A model generated the notes under the pieces. The model ran no database searches. It was not told the DNA's origin and saw only the letters and a list, made by a program, of their open reading frames with translations. The position numbers and the translations under genes are program-made. A stretch of DNA of 64,000 bases, taken from contig JALMLS010000074.1 of NCBI GenBank assembly GCA_038496445.1, positions 1-64,000 on the forward strand, written 5' to 3'. The stretch's first letter is position 1. The number at the start of each line of letters is the position of its first letter. Source of the stretch: Trichosphaerium sp. ATCC 40318 (taxonomy: Eukaryota > Discosea > Flabellinia > Trichosidae). This document shows, piece by piece, positions 47,101 to 59,383 of the stretch.

Positions 47101-47635
47101 AGATTTTTTTAAGCTAACATAACTTAACTCAGTAATCGCGCGTAAAATTTTTAAAACCCGCGTAACATTCTAGTTTACATACCTTCCCAGTCGTTCACCT
47201 CTTTCTTCTCAGTCTTAACGTCCGTATCCTCGAACAAAGAATCGCCTTCAAAAAAAGAATCATCTACAAACTCCAAGGATGTCTGAGACTTTGTTTTAGA
47301 GTAGCTCAGATGAGCTTTATGTTTACGGGCGCTTGTCTTGGAAACTTTCGTTTTAGCTTTCTTTTTGGGCGTGAAACTCACATCCTTGACATCTAAAATA
47401 GCGTTTAGGATAACTTTAAACGCAATCGATGTAATTGCTGCAGTTTTTTTTGAAGTGTGAACGAAAGAATGCCCCTACCTTCTTCCTCCTGGCGTCTGCG
47501 TTTCTTCTTTGACTTCACACGCGGTGTTACAGTATTCTTGGTCGCTTCCGCTTTAATAAGCGTTTTTGTCTTGGCTTTACGTGGTATACTTCTACGCCTA
47601 GCGCGTGGTATCTCTGGTTCTACTTCTCCACTCAT
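44155..47635 (-). CDS. XPC: XPC / Rad4 DNA damage recognition protein
   Basis: About 15 exons. The N-terminus is basic (MSGEVEPEIPRARRRSIPRK). A helical segment is followed by the transglutaminase-like fold (SVGLYTRFCVVMDPWEPAGL, CWCEIWIPKQRKWNC) and DITPRYVDNWEQVC. The DNA-binding β-hairpin domains follow: BHD1/2 FVLEKHISTYFDVFPKDSLG, YPRRNMQKLHSEMYWLQIGR; BHD3 GNVYMFIPQQFLPPGAVHVK, WTHGRYIAPQFDGIVI. It ends in a long Lys/Arg coiled tail (EREEREKNRKKDIKLKKELS) with stop at 44155. XPC/Rad4 finds helix-distorting lesions and starts global-genome nucleotide excision repair in the nucleus. Length and order fit the family. Several introns contain CACGTG (46363, 46978, 46989). Confidence 0.95.
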
Positions 47636-48064
47636 TTGTCCGATCGCGGGGATTTAAAAAAGCGAAGTGACAAAAAGTTTGAATTAAATCTATTGACCAT
47701 CTGCGATGAGATGACTTGTTTGAGCTAGTTTAGTTGTACAGCGTACGGCTTCATATAGTAGTGGTAAATGCATGCATAAATACGGTTTAAAACTACAGTA
47801 GACGAAAAGTTTACAACTTTCAAAAAAAACAATTGTGAAACAACTACAGCGCAGCTGTCGCGGCTGTTGTTATGCAGAACATCGATTCAAAACGTTGACA
47901 CGTTGGTCAAGATTTGGCGCTATCTCGAACAAAATCAATGCTTTAAGCTTGCTCGCTCGTTATCTTAAACGCGCATACACCTTACTTTTAATCCACGTGT
48001 AGCGTCTAAGTTCATTTTTTTGCGTGGAGGAAATGATAGACTATTTCAAAAAAAAAACTTGTTT
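47636..48064. other. Intergenic
   Basis: XPC promoter and the 3' end of the ankyrin-TPR gene. CACGTG at 47994. No coding signal. Confidence 0.55.
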
Positions 48065-50590
48065 TTTACTCTTTGTTTTCTTCTTTGGCCTTTTTTGCTT
48101 CGACAATCTTATCGTACATTGTCCTCAATAGCTTATTCTTTGGATGTGCTCTGATTGCTTTTACAATAGTCTTCTTAGCATCAACTAAGTTACCCAAGTT
48201 GAACTGTGCTTGGCTCTTTCTGTACAGACCTAAAAAACAGTAAAAAAAAACATTCGCGAAAACCTCTTGTCCTGAAGCTTACCTTTCAAATTCTTTGGTT
48301 CTGTCAATAACACTTGTTCACTCGATGTTAAAGCACCTTCATTATCACCTAGAAAACAAGAGTGAGACGAGAAAAAAAACGAAAGAAGATCAAAAAAAGA
48401 AGAAGAAATACTTCATACCTGTAAGCAAACAAGCCTGAGCAATGTTATTGAAACACGATAATTTAAGGCCTCTAAGAGTATCTTTTTGAGGTTTAGTCAA
48501 GTTCCATGTCACACGTAGAAGAATAAGAGCCTAAACAGAGAATCACTTCATGAGAAATCTAGACATAAAGAAAATACTAGTACATACCTCAGAATACGAG
48601 TTCACAGCTGACTGGTAATTCTTTGTTTTAAAAAATACGTTACCCTCATCTTTAAGGTCTGAAGATCTCTCTAGCTTTTCAGACATTGATTTATACTCGC
48701 TATTCATCATAAGAACAATAGGTTCCATCTCCTCCTAACAAAGAAAAGTTAACCAAAAAAAACTAGCGAAGAAAAAGAACTCACTTTTTCTGCGATTTCT
48801 TTGGCAGATATAGGCTCTTCGTCATTAGTTTTAAAATCTACATTAGCACCAGCTTCGAGAAGGTAGCCTATTGTTTGTATTCTACCAGAAGTAACCTAAA
48901 AAAATTCCTTAAGAAAACAAGGCGCAAGAACATCTTGTAGCTTACTGCATGGAAAATAGCATAGGTGCCATCTGGCGCTTGATAATTGACTTCTGCTCCA
49001 CGATCAACAAGAAACTTACAACACTCTGTATATCCTTCCGAAGCAGCCATGAATAGAGGTGTGTAACCTTAAGACAAAGACGTGAGTTGTTTTTAATGAT
49101 AAAAAACCCTGAAAATGAAAAAAAAAAAAAAGGAGTGCTCCCACATACCACGTTTGTCCTTGCAGTTAACTTCAGCGCCTTTATTGTGAAGGAGTCTAAT
49201 GATTTGCATTAAGTTATTAGATACAGCAATATGCATTGGAGAGCATTGCATATCCTAAACTATGAGTTAGGTTTCAGAAACAAAATCTTTTTAAAAAAAA
49301 CCATACGTCGTCTTTGATGTTAGGATTTGCACCATGGCTGAGAAGCAAGTCGGCTGTTTCAGTCATACCATGCTGAACCAAAAGAAATAATGCAGTATAG
49401 CTCGTTTTATGATCAATATCAGCACCTGAAAGAAAAAGTTAATACGTGTGAACAACACGAATAGTTGTTCTGTTCGTTAAAACAAATTACCATAATCTTC
49501 GATGAGCATTCTTACAATCTCGTCTTTGTGTCTGTGACGCGACAAACAAGCTGCCGTGAGAGGCGTGTATCCCTAAATGGTATCAGAGACATCATCGTTA
49601 TTAACTAGTTAATAGACATTGCAAAAAAGAAAACATACTTGAGCATCTGAAGCATTTACAAGAGATTTAGCGCCATGATCCAAAAGAAATTTAACAACTT
49701 CAGGAGCGCATTTTCCAGCAGCCTTATGCAAAGCTGAACTCTTTTCACCGATAGTAGAGTGAATAGAAGGATCAGCGCCTATAAACATTCCATTAACAAA
49801 CACAACAAAGCTTCAATGAGAAATCAAAAAAATCAGTCCCAAAAAAAAAAAAGAACAAAGGAGTACCGAACTCTGTGATCATCCATTTCGCAAAGTCGTT
49901 CGATTTACCATCGTGTAACGCAAGCATAAGTGGTGTACCAAGTATATCATCAACTTTATTAATATCACAACCTCTTTCTATTAGATAACGGAACATCTAA
50001 GGCGTTTTAGCTGTGATGCTAAAAAAAAAAGATTTGACGGTTTTCGTTCATCGTCTCTTTGGTTTATCGTACGTTTTTATGTTTAATCTCTGCCATTGCA
50101 GCCAGATGCATAACACGCTCATCCTTTGATGGGTCTACTCCAGCTTGTTCAATAAGAAACCTTGCAATACCAAAGAATGCACGTAATACTGCATATCGAA
50201 GCGGGTTGTGCTTTCCTAGGGAGGTTTTAGTAATTTGGTAAACTGAAACATGTCACAATCAGTTAAAAAATTGTTTAACATGCGTGAGAGGTGTTAATAG
50301 TAGATTCTTAGGTGCTTCAATTGACAATAAGAGCAGTTGGAACAAAGTAGGTGGCAGGAGCTTTACGCCATATAAAGATTGGCGTAGCGAGCGTACCTGA
50401 TACGTAGTTTGGGTCAGCGCCCTTTTTTTTAATCAAATCTTCAACTACAATTTGATTTCCTAGTTGAACTGCCTACAAGGGAACATAAGGAATCAGTGAG
50501 TATAAATCTAACAATCACCTCAATAAGTTGCTCATTTTTAGTTAGCGGCTTCTTTGGTTGGTCTGATTTTTGGTTAGCTTGGCTGGCCAT
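48065..50590 (-). CDS. Ankyrin-repeat protein with C-terminal TPR domain
   Basis: About ten exons starting MASQANQKSDQPKKPLTKNE. At least eight ankyrin repeats follow, e.g. NPLRYAVLRAFFGIARFLIE, DDILGTPLMLALHDGKSNDF, SSALHKAAGKCAPEVVKFLL, GYTPLTAACLSRHRHKDEIV, RGYTPLFMAASEGYTECCKF, DGTYAIFHAVTSGRIQTIGY. The C-terminal ~160 residues form TPRs of the HSP90/HSP70 co-chaperone kind (LKDEGNVFFKTKNYQSAVNS, CFNNIAQACLLTGDNEGALT, KGLYRKSQAQFNLGNLVDAK), ending ...EENKE and TAA at 48065. The ANK-TPR pairing suggests an adaptor that brings clients to chaperones. It is a possible functional partner class of SGT1, also in this window. Client unknown. Confidence 0.9.
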
Positions 50591-50685
50591 TGCGAAGGTG
50601 CGGTTATTAGCGCAAATACACAAAGAAATAAAATTTCCGTCAAATCTCGTCGTTTTTTCACTCAACTACAAGACCATACTATCGC

Positions 50686-51258
50686 ATGGAATTGAACATA
50701 CCGGAACCAGATAAGGTGCTCGCGTGAATACAATACTTGTACTGATTTTTCTAACCGAAAACAGGCCAAACTGCCAATATTAACGGATAAGGAGTTAGCG
50801 GACCTATGTGAGCAACTCGATAAGTTAGTTGTATTAATTATTAGCGGTTGATAACGATTTTTGTAGCCAACACAATGACAAGGATAGATTGCGCTTAATT
50901 AACGCCGCTTCGAGAGCCCACAGCGTTTACTGTGTACGAATTAAATATAATTTGACATCACGCAAACAAAACACCTAAAACCAACCCTCAACGCTATTTT
51001 AATGCAATCCGAGAGTAAAATAACCGTTTTTCTTAGGAGCAAGTCGCAGAACTAATTCGTGTTCAACGTTACGGTAACGTCTCATTACGCATTAACGAGT
51101 GCTAAATCTACTATTACCTAGGTGGTTCTACAGTTGACACTGCTATCAAACTACACCCACGTCTGATGGACCCAGAGAACTTTAAAGAGTATGTTATACC
51201 TGAGTTTCAATTCCAAGAGGATAAAGATAATGTTCTAAAAGCTTTGAAGCTTTCATGA
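50686..51258 (+). CDS. DUF4476-like protein
   Basis: Five exons that splice in phase with GTACG-type and related donors, giving about 120 aa: MELNIPEPDK, AKLPILTDKELADLCEQLD, NDKDRLRLINAASRAHSVYC, EQVAELIRVQRYG, GSTVDTAIKLHPRLMDPENF, FQEDKDNVLKALKLS, TGA at 51256-51258. The pattern 'DKLxxLxxA... F....QVxxLL..F.F...KxxAxKLLxPRxxDPxNF...F.F..DKxxV' is that of the DUF4476 domain, a small helical domain of unknown role in animals, protists and bacteria. Only 95 bp separate it from the divergent ankyrin-TPR start, so the promoter is probably shared. The assignment is by motif memory. Confidence 0.7.
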
Positions 51259-51542
51259 AGGCTTGAAAATCAATAAATTTTCGACTTTTTTTTTATCACG
51301 TTTTCCACGTTTTAGATACAACCAATTACGCGTTTATGACACTCAAGTTCGGTTTTGGTACTGTACATTCCTACTTTGAGGTGTTATATGAACATACACT
51401 GATTAGAAACGGTGAATTGTTAAAATGGTGTTTAAAATATGTTCACTACGTGTTATAGGATTATTTGACGCAGTCTTAAGGCTTTCTTCTTTTTATAAAC
51501 GGAAAGTTCCTTTTGTAGTCAAACAAACACAAAACACTAACA

Positions 51543-52642
51543 ATGCGTGCAACAACTGTTGTTTTGGTTTTACTATGCATTACTGTATGCATAAGCGCAC
51601 GCCCTTGGAAAAAATACTCCTACGGCCAAAAACGTCTAAGCGCCTGCGCTCGCTACCTCAAATCAAGAATTAAGACATGGGCAGTTGCTGCAATTACAAG
51701 GGACAACACAAACTTGGTGGCTTCATCCCGCTTTGCGAAGCTAGAGACTAGTATAACTATCAACAAGTGTACACTAGATTCCGAATACAAAATCGAAGTA
51801 GAAGGCGTGTATAGACAATACACCGATTACACCAAGACTTGCCAAAAGAATGCAGGCTTCGAAGCAACGCTACAAGGTTCAAAAGGCGACAGGGGTCTTA
51901 TTGCACTAGTCAATGGTGGAACTATTGAAAAAAGCTCTCTGGGCTATACAGATGCTGCCGAAGAATGTCGTAGAGATGCTGCCAGCCAGCAAACCCGCTT
52001 TAACAATCGTACGCAGCTACACCGGTCTTTTTATGTTTTTTTTTTAAAGAACTACTTTTCCAACAAAATAGTACTAAGTCCAAAGCCCTTAGTGATAGCA
52101 CAAAGCGATAGAGCAATCGCTGCTAACCCTCGCACTTATACTTCACGTGTCAGTCGTAAGATTCAAAATAGACCACAGTATACAGGTACATACTTGTTTT
52201 AACAGAAAGTGCTAAAAGCACGATACAATAATTTTTGGATTGTGTTTTGTGAGGTTTCCTCATTTAATATGTAGCTTCCACATCTTCCTCATCTTTTGAA
52301 GATCAGTACTGTAGTATTCAATGGAACGCAAACGATATAAACAGGATTATAAGAGTGGCATCCAATTACGTGAGGGGAACTCTTGATAGAAGAAATTATG
52401 TTGGTGCAGGTGGTAGCCAACACAGACAGCCTACACGTGCCAATCAACTCGCTTGTAAAGTGGCTTATGGAAAAATTGCTAGAGTGACTCTTCGCACTTA
52501 CGGTCTTTGTAATAACTATAGATACAAAACTCCTGACAAAGCTTTGCAAAAAGTGTGTAAGGTACAAGTAAATACTAACACTTGGGCTGTTAGTGGACAT
52601 TGTTACGCTGTTACACCTCAAAAGGTGTCCTGCAGTGCTTAA
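51543..52642 (+). CDS. Secreted basic Cys-containing protein
   Basis: Three exons. A clear signal peptide (MRATTVVLVLLCITVCISAR) is followed by a basic mature protein with about 11 Cys: RLSACARYLKSRIKTWAVAA, KCTLDSEYKIEVEGVYRQYT, GSKGDRGLIALVNGGTIEKS, AAEECRRDAASQ; then ARTYTSR-like Arg-rich linker; then DQYCSIQWNANDINRIIRVA, RANQLACKVAYGKIARVTLR, VSGHCYAVTPQKVSCSA, TAA at 52640-52642. Intron 1 has two in-phase acceptors, differing by a few residues. No known domain. Disulphide-bonded secreted proteins of this size are commonly matrix components, lectins or effectors. I cannot choose. Confidence 0.78.
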
Positions 52643-53309
52643 TTGCATAAAGTAACCTCTAATAAACACATACTCGTTTATCGAAGTCAAGGCTTTGTCT
52701 GGAACCCTTTAGCTTTCTGTACTACGTTGTAAGAACGGCAGGGTGCATAAATTTTGACCTATTGGTTGTTTACTTATGACGTCATAAGATTTTGCCCAGG
52801 CAACGTGCCAACTGTTTTATTTGTTTCACATTTTAGCCCAGTTTGCTGCTAGCTAAAGGCCCTGAATACAGTAGACCGTCCATAATTTGTTGCGTTTCCT
52901 CCACAGTTGGTAAGCGTGTTTGCAGTTTTTTTTGGAGGTATTAATAGTAAACTAGTTTAAAGTCACAAGCGGTTTACGGAGTAAACTCCGCTGGTTATAA
53001 ACCGTTTTTTTTTGAAGGTTTTCAATTCTTTCAATTAGAGTTTGAAAGGGCTTGGCGTCATGGTAGCACGTGTTCGTGATTTATGTTTTAAATAGTATGG
53101 ACTTTATTTTCTGACATATTTTGAAACCCGACGATATTACGACAAGACTGAAATAGAATGGAAATTAAAACCCATTGTTATTGATTGTATTTATTGTTGT
53201 ACGTATATTTTCTGTACAAATGTATGTACCATTGCGAAACGAAGTATTATTTTGAATTAAACTCAATGTAATTTTTAGTTTAAAGTTGTTACGAAACAGG
53301 AAGCAACAC
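52643..53309. other. Intergenic
   Basis: Promoter region of the LOV gene, AT-rich. CACGTG at 53068. An inverted motif (GTTTACGGAGTAAACTCC-type) occurs around 52971. No coding signal. Confidence 0.5.
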
Positions 53310-55385
53310 ATGCGTCCTTATGATACTACAAAAGAGTGGGAATCGTTCGAGAGCTATGCTATTGCCCAATACCCAGACCTGGCGTCTATGAAGGAAAGCA
53401 TGCTGGTGACAGGTACGTAGATAACCTTCAGACTACAAGAGCGAACTAGTGTCATTTATCGGCTAATGTTGTCGATGTTTAGATTTTCGGCTACCTGACA
53501 ACCCGATCGTTTATTCAAACCGTGAGTATTCTCTAGGCTTTTAATTACGTGCCATCACGTGATATTAATGATCTAAATCGTCAGCTAATATATTCTAATT
53601 ACAATTAGCGGCATTCGAAAAACTCACGTTGTATACTAATGAAGAGATTGTTGGGAAGAATTGTAGGTTCTTACAAGGTCCAAGTACAAATGATAAAGAT
53701 GTACAGAAGATAAGAGATGCGCTTGTTACAGGAGAAAGAATAACAGTGGTACGTGTTTATTTGATAATCATTATTAACTAGACGAACAAGTTTCAAAATT
53801 CTCTAATTGTGTTCTTTTTTTTTGAAGGAGTTGTTGAATTACAGGAAGGATGGCGTACCTTTCTGGAATAAGTTTGAGATGATGGGTATCCGAGCTGATC
53901 CGGAGGATGATACAACAATCACTCATTTTGTTGGAATACAGCTAGATATTACTCTTGTAAAGCAAACTATAAACAAACCAAAGCTGTGGTCAACTGAAGA
54001 TGTTGCAATGTGGGTTGGTGCTAGAGATCCGGGGATGTACTCTCCGACTTTTCTGGGTGCTAACATTAACGGTCGTACTCTTTGTAAAATGAGTACGTTG
54101 TTATATCAAAACAACCTTGCCGGAGTAACACGACAGTCAAATCACTTGTTTTTTCTTTTTGCTACAACCAAATTTTCTTACGACATTAATGAAGGGGCTG
54201 ACAACATTTAGGAAAAAAGGAGCTTCGAAAACGTGTTGGTATGGACAAACAATCAGCAAAGGTTATGGAAGTACACATTAAGAATCTAAAAAAGCAGCCA
54301 AGTAAGACTTTAAATGCAAGAGCCTGCTCAAGCCGTTTAATGTTAACAACAAAATCTGATGCTTCTTTTTTTAGACAAGAGGAAAACACCACGGAGTTTA
54401 TGTACACTTTTCGAAAAAACAAGAAAATGAGAAGCTTATATTTCCTTCTAGCTCGTTTTGTTGTTAAAGTACACTATGGAGAAGATACAATGATGGTATA
54501 TATTCTTGGTACTGATACAAGAGAAACAATGCTTACGAGGTATAAAGCTCAATGTGCTTTCTTCTTTTTTTTTTTCTTGCTCTTATTGATGTTTTTAGAG
54601 CTGTCACGTTCTTTCCTGAACAAGAACAACTTGATCCTATCGAACTTAGTCTAGTAGCCGATTCAATGTCAGGTGCTGTTTTCAATGCCGACGATCAAAA
54701 AGAATTTGGACTCGTGTTGTACGTTGGAGCTCTGTTGCTTGTTTCCGATTTATTTATTGGTTTTTTTTTAGAGGTCACTTGAAAGCTGGTAAAGTTTTTG
54801 AGTTCCGTATAAGCGCCGTTTCGGATCAGTTTATGTTAACAGAGCAGAGTAACTCAGATGTGGCGATATGTCTAATCTCTCGCGCAGGATTAATTGTCTA
54901 CACTAATGAAACTCTTAAAAAACTTGTCGAGTAAGTCTTCACCCCTAACTTGCTGTTATTATATAGTAACACGTAATTCAAGCCGTCAATTGATTGGGCG
55001 TCCCTTTAATAAGCTTGCGAACATGACACTGTGCACTGACATGAAGAGCGAAGGTGAGTTGTACATGTACAAGATAAGATGTTTGCACGTGTCTCACTTC
55101 TTTTTAGAGCAACTCTGTCAGCTGAAAACATCTACAACATTTCGTCCGTATGTTGTTGCGACTTGTTCTTGGATAAAAAAGAGGAACATGTATTTATGGA
55201 CAGCACACTTGGCTGATTCAGATCCAAAACGAACAACTTCAAGCAGGAAACTTAAACGAGAAAGACGTACCAAAGATAAATATACATCTACCTCAAAATC
55301 TAGTTCACGTGCGTACTGTTTAACTTGAAGAGAGTACGAACAAGCTGATAATTATTACATAGGTCATCGTCGTCATCGAGACTAA
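53310..55385 (+). CDS. LOV photosensor protein with SAM, PB1-like and second PAS-like domains
   Basis: About ten exons with agreeing phases. After MRPYDTTKEWESFESYAIAQ comes a complete LOV domain: DFRLPDNPIVYSNPAFEKLT, GKNCRFLQGPSTNDKD with the photoactive Cys, LLNYRKDGVPFWNKF with the flavin-contact Asn residues, and HFVGIQLD with the conserved Gln. A SAM domain follows (LWSTEDVAMWV, KKELRKRVGMDKQSAKVMEV). A PB1-like domain comes next (VVKVHYGEDTMMVYILGTDT ... DDQKEFGLVLRGHLKAGKVF), then a PAS-like region without the Cys (AICLISRAGLIVYTNETLKK). The basic Ser/Arg tail (RKLKRERRTKDK...HRRHRD) could be nuclear-targeting. LOV binds FMN and senses blue light; SAM and PB1 make oligomers. Signal output is unknown. 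The PB1 call is tentative. Confidence 0.9.
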
Positions 55386-55821
55386 ACTGGTTCAGCTTTA
55401 TTGTCTAAAAAAAAACTTGTAAATAAACATTGTAAACTGAAGCATTCACGTGATAAAACGTTTCTGGGCGAGAGAAACATGCTGAAAAACGGTTAAATCA
55501 GAGAAGGGTATTTGCTTTAGAGGGGGGGTACTCTGTACGCTTTGTAACGGTGGGCTGGGACTATCCAGCTAGTTTCGAATTATTTTACCTTCATTCATGT
55601 CATACTGCATTGCTCCAACACCTATTGGTATGCAAGCTCTGACGTGTATACGATTGCAAAAGCGCAACCGGATAAATACTTCAACTAAGAAAATTACGAA
55701 ATTATTATGAAAGAAGATCACGAGAAACGTAATTTGAGAAAGAATGCTGAGGCATTCATTGAATCATTCAAAGCTATTACTCAGTTTAAGACCCTTAACA
55801 AGTATTCATAAACCCAAAACA
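55386..55821. other. Intergenic with a 34-codon ORF
   Basis: This is the promoter/5' region of eL42. A short frame from about 55706 (MKEDHEKRNLRKNAEAFIES, ending KYS) stops 14 bases before the eL42 ATG and could be an upstream ORF. A G run (GGGGGGG) lies near 55522. CACGTG at 55448. Confidence 0.4.
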
Positions 55822-56313
55822 ATGGTGCGTATTACTACTAGTCTACTCAACAAAAAAGTCGTTAACTGTACCCGCAGGTAAACCATCCAAAGCAAAAAAG
55901 ACTATACTGTCAGAAAAAGTGTAAAAAACATACCGTCCATAAGGTATCTGTCTACAAGGGTAGGAAAGCAAGACCAAAAGCTCAAGGTACAAATTCCACA
56001 CTCTGAGGTTTCTAGATCTGATATTCTTTGTACAGGCGAGCGCAGATACAAGAAGAAAAAGTCTGGATACGGCGGAAGATGTAAACCAAAGCAAGCTGCG
56101 AACAAAAAAGCTAAAGTTAACAAGTTGGTTCTTCTAAACTACGAGTGTTCAGAATGCAAGTGTATCCACAAGCAAAGACTACCAAGGTACTTGCTAATGA
56201 ATTAAATACCGGAACCATTGCCTCTTGTCGCTTTGACCTGACTCCTTTCTAGATGTAACAAGTTCGAGCTTGGTGGTACTAAGCGCCAAAAGAACCAAGT
56301 GGTGCAGTTCTGA
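55822..56313 (+). CDS. RPL36A: 60S ribosomal protein eL42 (L36a/L44e)
   Basis: Four exons (55822-55824, 55878-55986, 56036-56186, 56253-56313) total 324 nt, giving 107 aa. Exon 1 is just the ATG, a common arrangement for ribosomal protein genes. The sequence carries the family marks: QKRLYCQKKCKKHTVHKVSV, GERRYKKKKSGYGG, a zinc site with CxxC pairs (YCQKKC, ECSECKC, CNKFELGG), and the C-terminal QVVQF. It sits at the ribosomal E site near the CCA end of deacylated tRNA. The Pro in the GYGG...KP segment is kept, the residue whose change gives cycloheximide resistance in some yeasts. A two-residue insertion follows it. Confidence 0.97.
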
Positions 56314-56690
56314 GACACAATCTCCCTCATGTTTGTTGTGCACGCACTGTCGCAATATTACAGACTAAATTACGCTACCTTCTGGTCCCAATAAAGTAGG
56401 TGGCTTCGTTCCAAAACGCGAAGAGTTTTTTCTGATTTTTTTATCGCAAAGAAATCGCGTTTTATTTAACTTATTAAACGTTTAAACACTTTGCTACTCT
56501 TGCATGTTGACTAAAAATAATAAACTACATGTCAACAATTATTGCAGTTACATTCGCCATAGTGTATCACAGTGTGTATGCCTTGACTTCACACTGGTGT
56601 GGTTAGTACTTAATCTAGTTACCTCACTTTCTACTTTTTTTGTTATTTTCAAATCACGTGTTTGGAAGTTCCGGTAATTATTGACAAGCT
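56314..56690. other. Intergenic
   Basis: eL42 3' region and the upstream region of the next surface-protein gene. CACGTG at 56656, about 35 bp before that gene's first ATG. Confidence 0.5.
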
Positions 56691-59383
56691 ATGACTTTTT
56701 CTGTTTGGCCCGTGCCTATGTCAATATCTCCTGGCCATCTCGTAATTATTTTACTGCTTTTTGGCGTAAATCACTATGTTTACGCTAATATTACGCCATA
56801 CTTCGCCGCACGCAGTTCAGGTTCAAGTTTAATATCTTTTTTCGATATAGACGAAAGCGTATATCCTCCACAAGTCTATTGGAACCAACAATACCGTATG
56901 TTACGCCCGTAGAATTGCAATTTTCATTTTGTAAAACCAAATTACCAGTATACCTTTTTTCTCCGTTTTGTCATAATATTCCTCGCGTGGCGTGCAGTAT
57001 TGCGCTTGTGATTTTAAATAGGAGTGGTTAGCCATTTTAATGCTATGTTAAGGGGATCCAAACCAAGACCAAACAATAGATGAAGTCTGGAGCGTTCCTT
57101 CGGATAATTCAGAAGAGGCAACATTACTTTATAGCTTTAGAACACAAGGTGACGTAGAAGAGAGCGTATCATCTTTCTGTGCTACACGCGGTGGTGTTTT
57201 TGTTCTTTATAAGCCAGGTATAATGGGTAGCGAGGCACGTGACTCTAAGAAAGGAAGGTTGAGTCAAATCTTGATGGCCAACTTTTCTTTCCTTTTTTAT
57301 ATGCACATTTAACTTACCCTTTTGAACAGTTGTGGCATGTTACCGAGAGTGGTGGCGCTACTTTGGTAGATGCCACTTACCGTCCCTCAAATGCTTATGC
57401 TTTTTCACCTTTATCTGATACTGTAGTATTCGTTGCGTTTCAAATGACGATGGACTCTTATTTTCTTTTGCAATCAGATTTTCCACCAACTGGAACTATG
57501 CAAGTCTTAAAACAACTTACTAGCCGGACAGACGAGAGCGATCAGAAACGTGTCAATGTAGGTGACAACACAGCTGGTACGTAGCAGTATATTTTCCACT
57601 TTTATCCAAAAAAATATCACGTGATTTTTACCAACATTGCACGTGCGTTAGAACTGTTTTCAAAAGAGGTTTTTTGAAGAGAACTTAATTAAAAAATCTT
57701 ACTTAGGATTCACATACTTTCCTTTGGATCACATTGCGAAAACAGAGAATTAGTAAGTGCTCTGGAGATTATATTCTATTTTAACTCTTATTATTTAATA
57801 GCTATTTTGTATTTGGTTTCAATATGGTTTCCGATGAAACAATGGCTGATAACCAAGTTGTTTTTGGAAGATGGGATGATACTTCTAATGTTCAATTTTG
57901 TGATATTTTTGATGATAAGTTTGTTGACGGTTTTGCTGTTGATGCAGATAACGATATTGTTGTTGTTACTGCGTTTAGCAAAGATGATTTAATACCTTAC
58001 TTATTAATGATTGCAAACGGTAATTGTCACGTGGTACAAAAGTATGATGTGGGTCACATGCAACCGCTTGTAACAACAGTAAAACAAAAACCAAACGGCA
58101 ATATCGAAATTGTTGCTGCTGTTCGTGATGATGATCTTAAGAATCAAACTCTTGTTCTATACGTACTAGACGAATCAGGTAATGAAGTAAGACCAGAAGA
58201 AGTAATATTCGCAGTTGAGGAAGAATACGACATTTACGAGCTTGGAGTGCGTTGAAGCGATTCTGACTTGTTTTTAACATTTTTTTCTCCTACAGAGCTT
58301 CGAAGATTACTGGCTTGTTGCATACCGTGAGGTTGTTGGTAGACAACATCTTGTTATATCTATCAAAGGAGACGGATCAATAACAAACATCACATCCGTA
58401 GAGCTATTCCCAACCTTCTTTTTTGATCCATTAATTTCAATTGAAATACGAAACGACTTTTTTACTTTTAGCTTTGTATCAATGACACAAGCAGGCACGT
58501 GCCTTCAATAATTTCTTACATACAATAACTTACTATTAATATAGAGGTTATTGGTGGTTACAGTATCGATAGTGTAATGCCTATTGATAGTACACCATTC
58601 GAAGGCGAACCATTAATTCCTTCAGTTCGTATTGCTTCAGGAAGAAATATTTTTGCTTTACTTGGTTCTGCTGGTCAGAGTGATGTCTATCAGCAGAATA
58701 TATTCGGGTATAATGCTTCTCAAATTGTGGTTCCAACTTCAGCGCCAACGACTTCAGTTCCACCTACATCAACACCAACAGCTTCAACTCCACCACCATC
58801 AAATCCACCAACCAGTGCGCCTCCTTCTATGGCATCCACAACGCAATCTCCAAGCCGTTCTGTACGTTATTTTTTATCAAAGCAACGAAAGTTGCTTTTG
58901 CAGTTGAACGTTTTCTCAGTTTCTTATGTAGCCTTTTTCTGTATTGTGTGATGGAGGATCTATTACTAGTGATGACTGCGCGTACGCCTATTCAAGCTTG
59001 TTTCTTTTTCTTATGGGTGAAGCGTTACAAGCCTTTCTAATTTTTTTACAATAGATGCACAACAGATGTTTGTCAGTGCTATAATCCTAATGGAGATTGT
59101 GACTGTAGATCTTCAACACACTGTTCCGGATCGACCTCACAGAATGCTTATGGCGGATCGAACGGTATTTTCGCTGCGTCATGGGTAAATAACGGAGAGG
59201 TAGGTCAACTTGAAAAACCAGAAACTAAACTGATTTTTTATTTAGGTTTTTTGTGGTAGTGTAGAATCTTGTATTTGCTCTCCTATGGACTTTTCGAGTA
59301 CCCAAGGGAGATGCCATAGGCAACAAGCAAGATATTTTTTGTGTTGGGCGCCTGATCCGGAACGTCAGTGCATCGAAGGATAA
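56691..59383 (+). CDS. Secreted protein with PT-rich linker and Cys-rich C-terminus
   Basis: About nine exons. The start may be 56691 or the in-frame ATG at 56718 (MSISPGHLVIILLLFGVNHY), which gives the better signal peptide. The ectodomain is rich in acidic β-strand-like segments (WSVPSDNSEEATLLYSFRTQ, GGATLVDATYRPSNAYAF, FCDIFDDKFVDGFAVDADND, NGNIEIVAAVRDDDLKNQTL, FEDYWLVAYREVVG), suggesting a β-propeller-like fold, an inference from repeating strand spacing. A linker of PTSAPTTSVPPTSTPTAST type leads to a Cys-rich end (VCQCYNPNGDCDCRSSTHCS, ESCICSPMDFSSTQGRCHRQ), stop at 59381-59383. No C-terminal hydrophobic tail, so it is probably secreted or cell-wall-bound. One splice near 57215-57330 is not settled. 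Confidence 0.78.

Noticed and set aside
44155-47635. First thought of DNA topoisomerase I because of the Lys/Glu-rich termini
   Set aside because: The transglutaminase-like and β-hairpin motifs are those of XPC/Rad4; no topoisomerase active-site motif is present.
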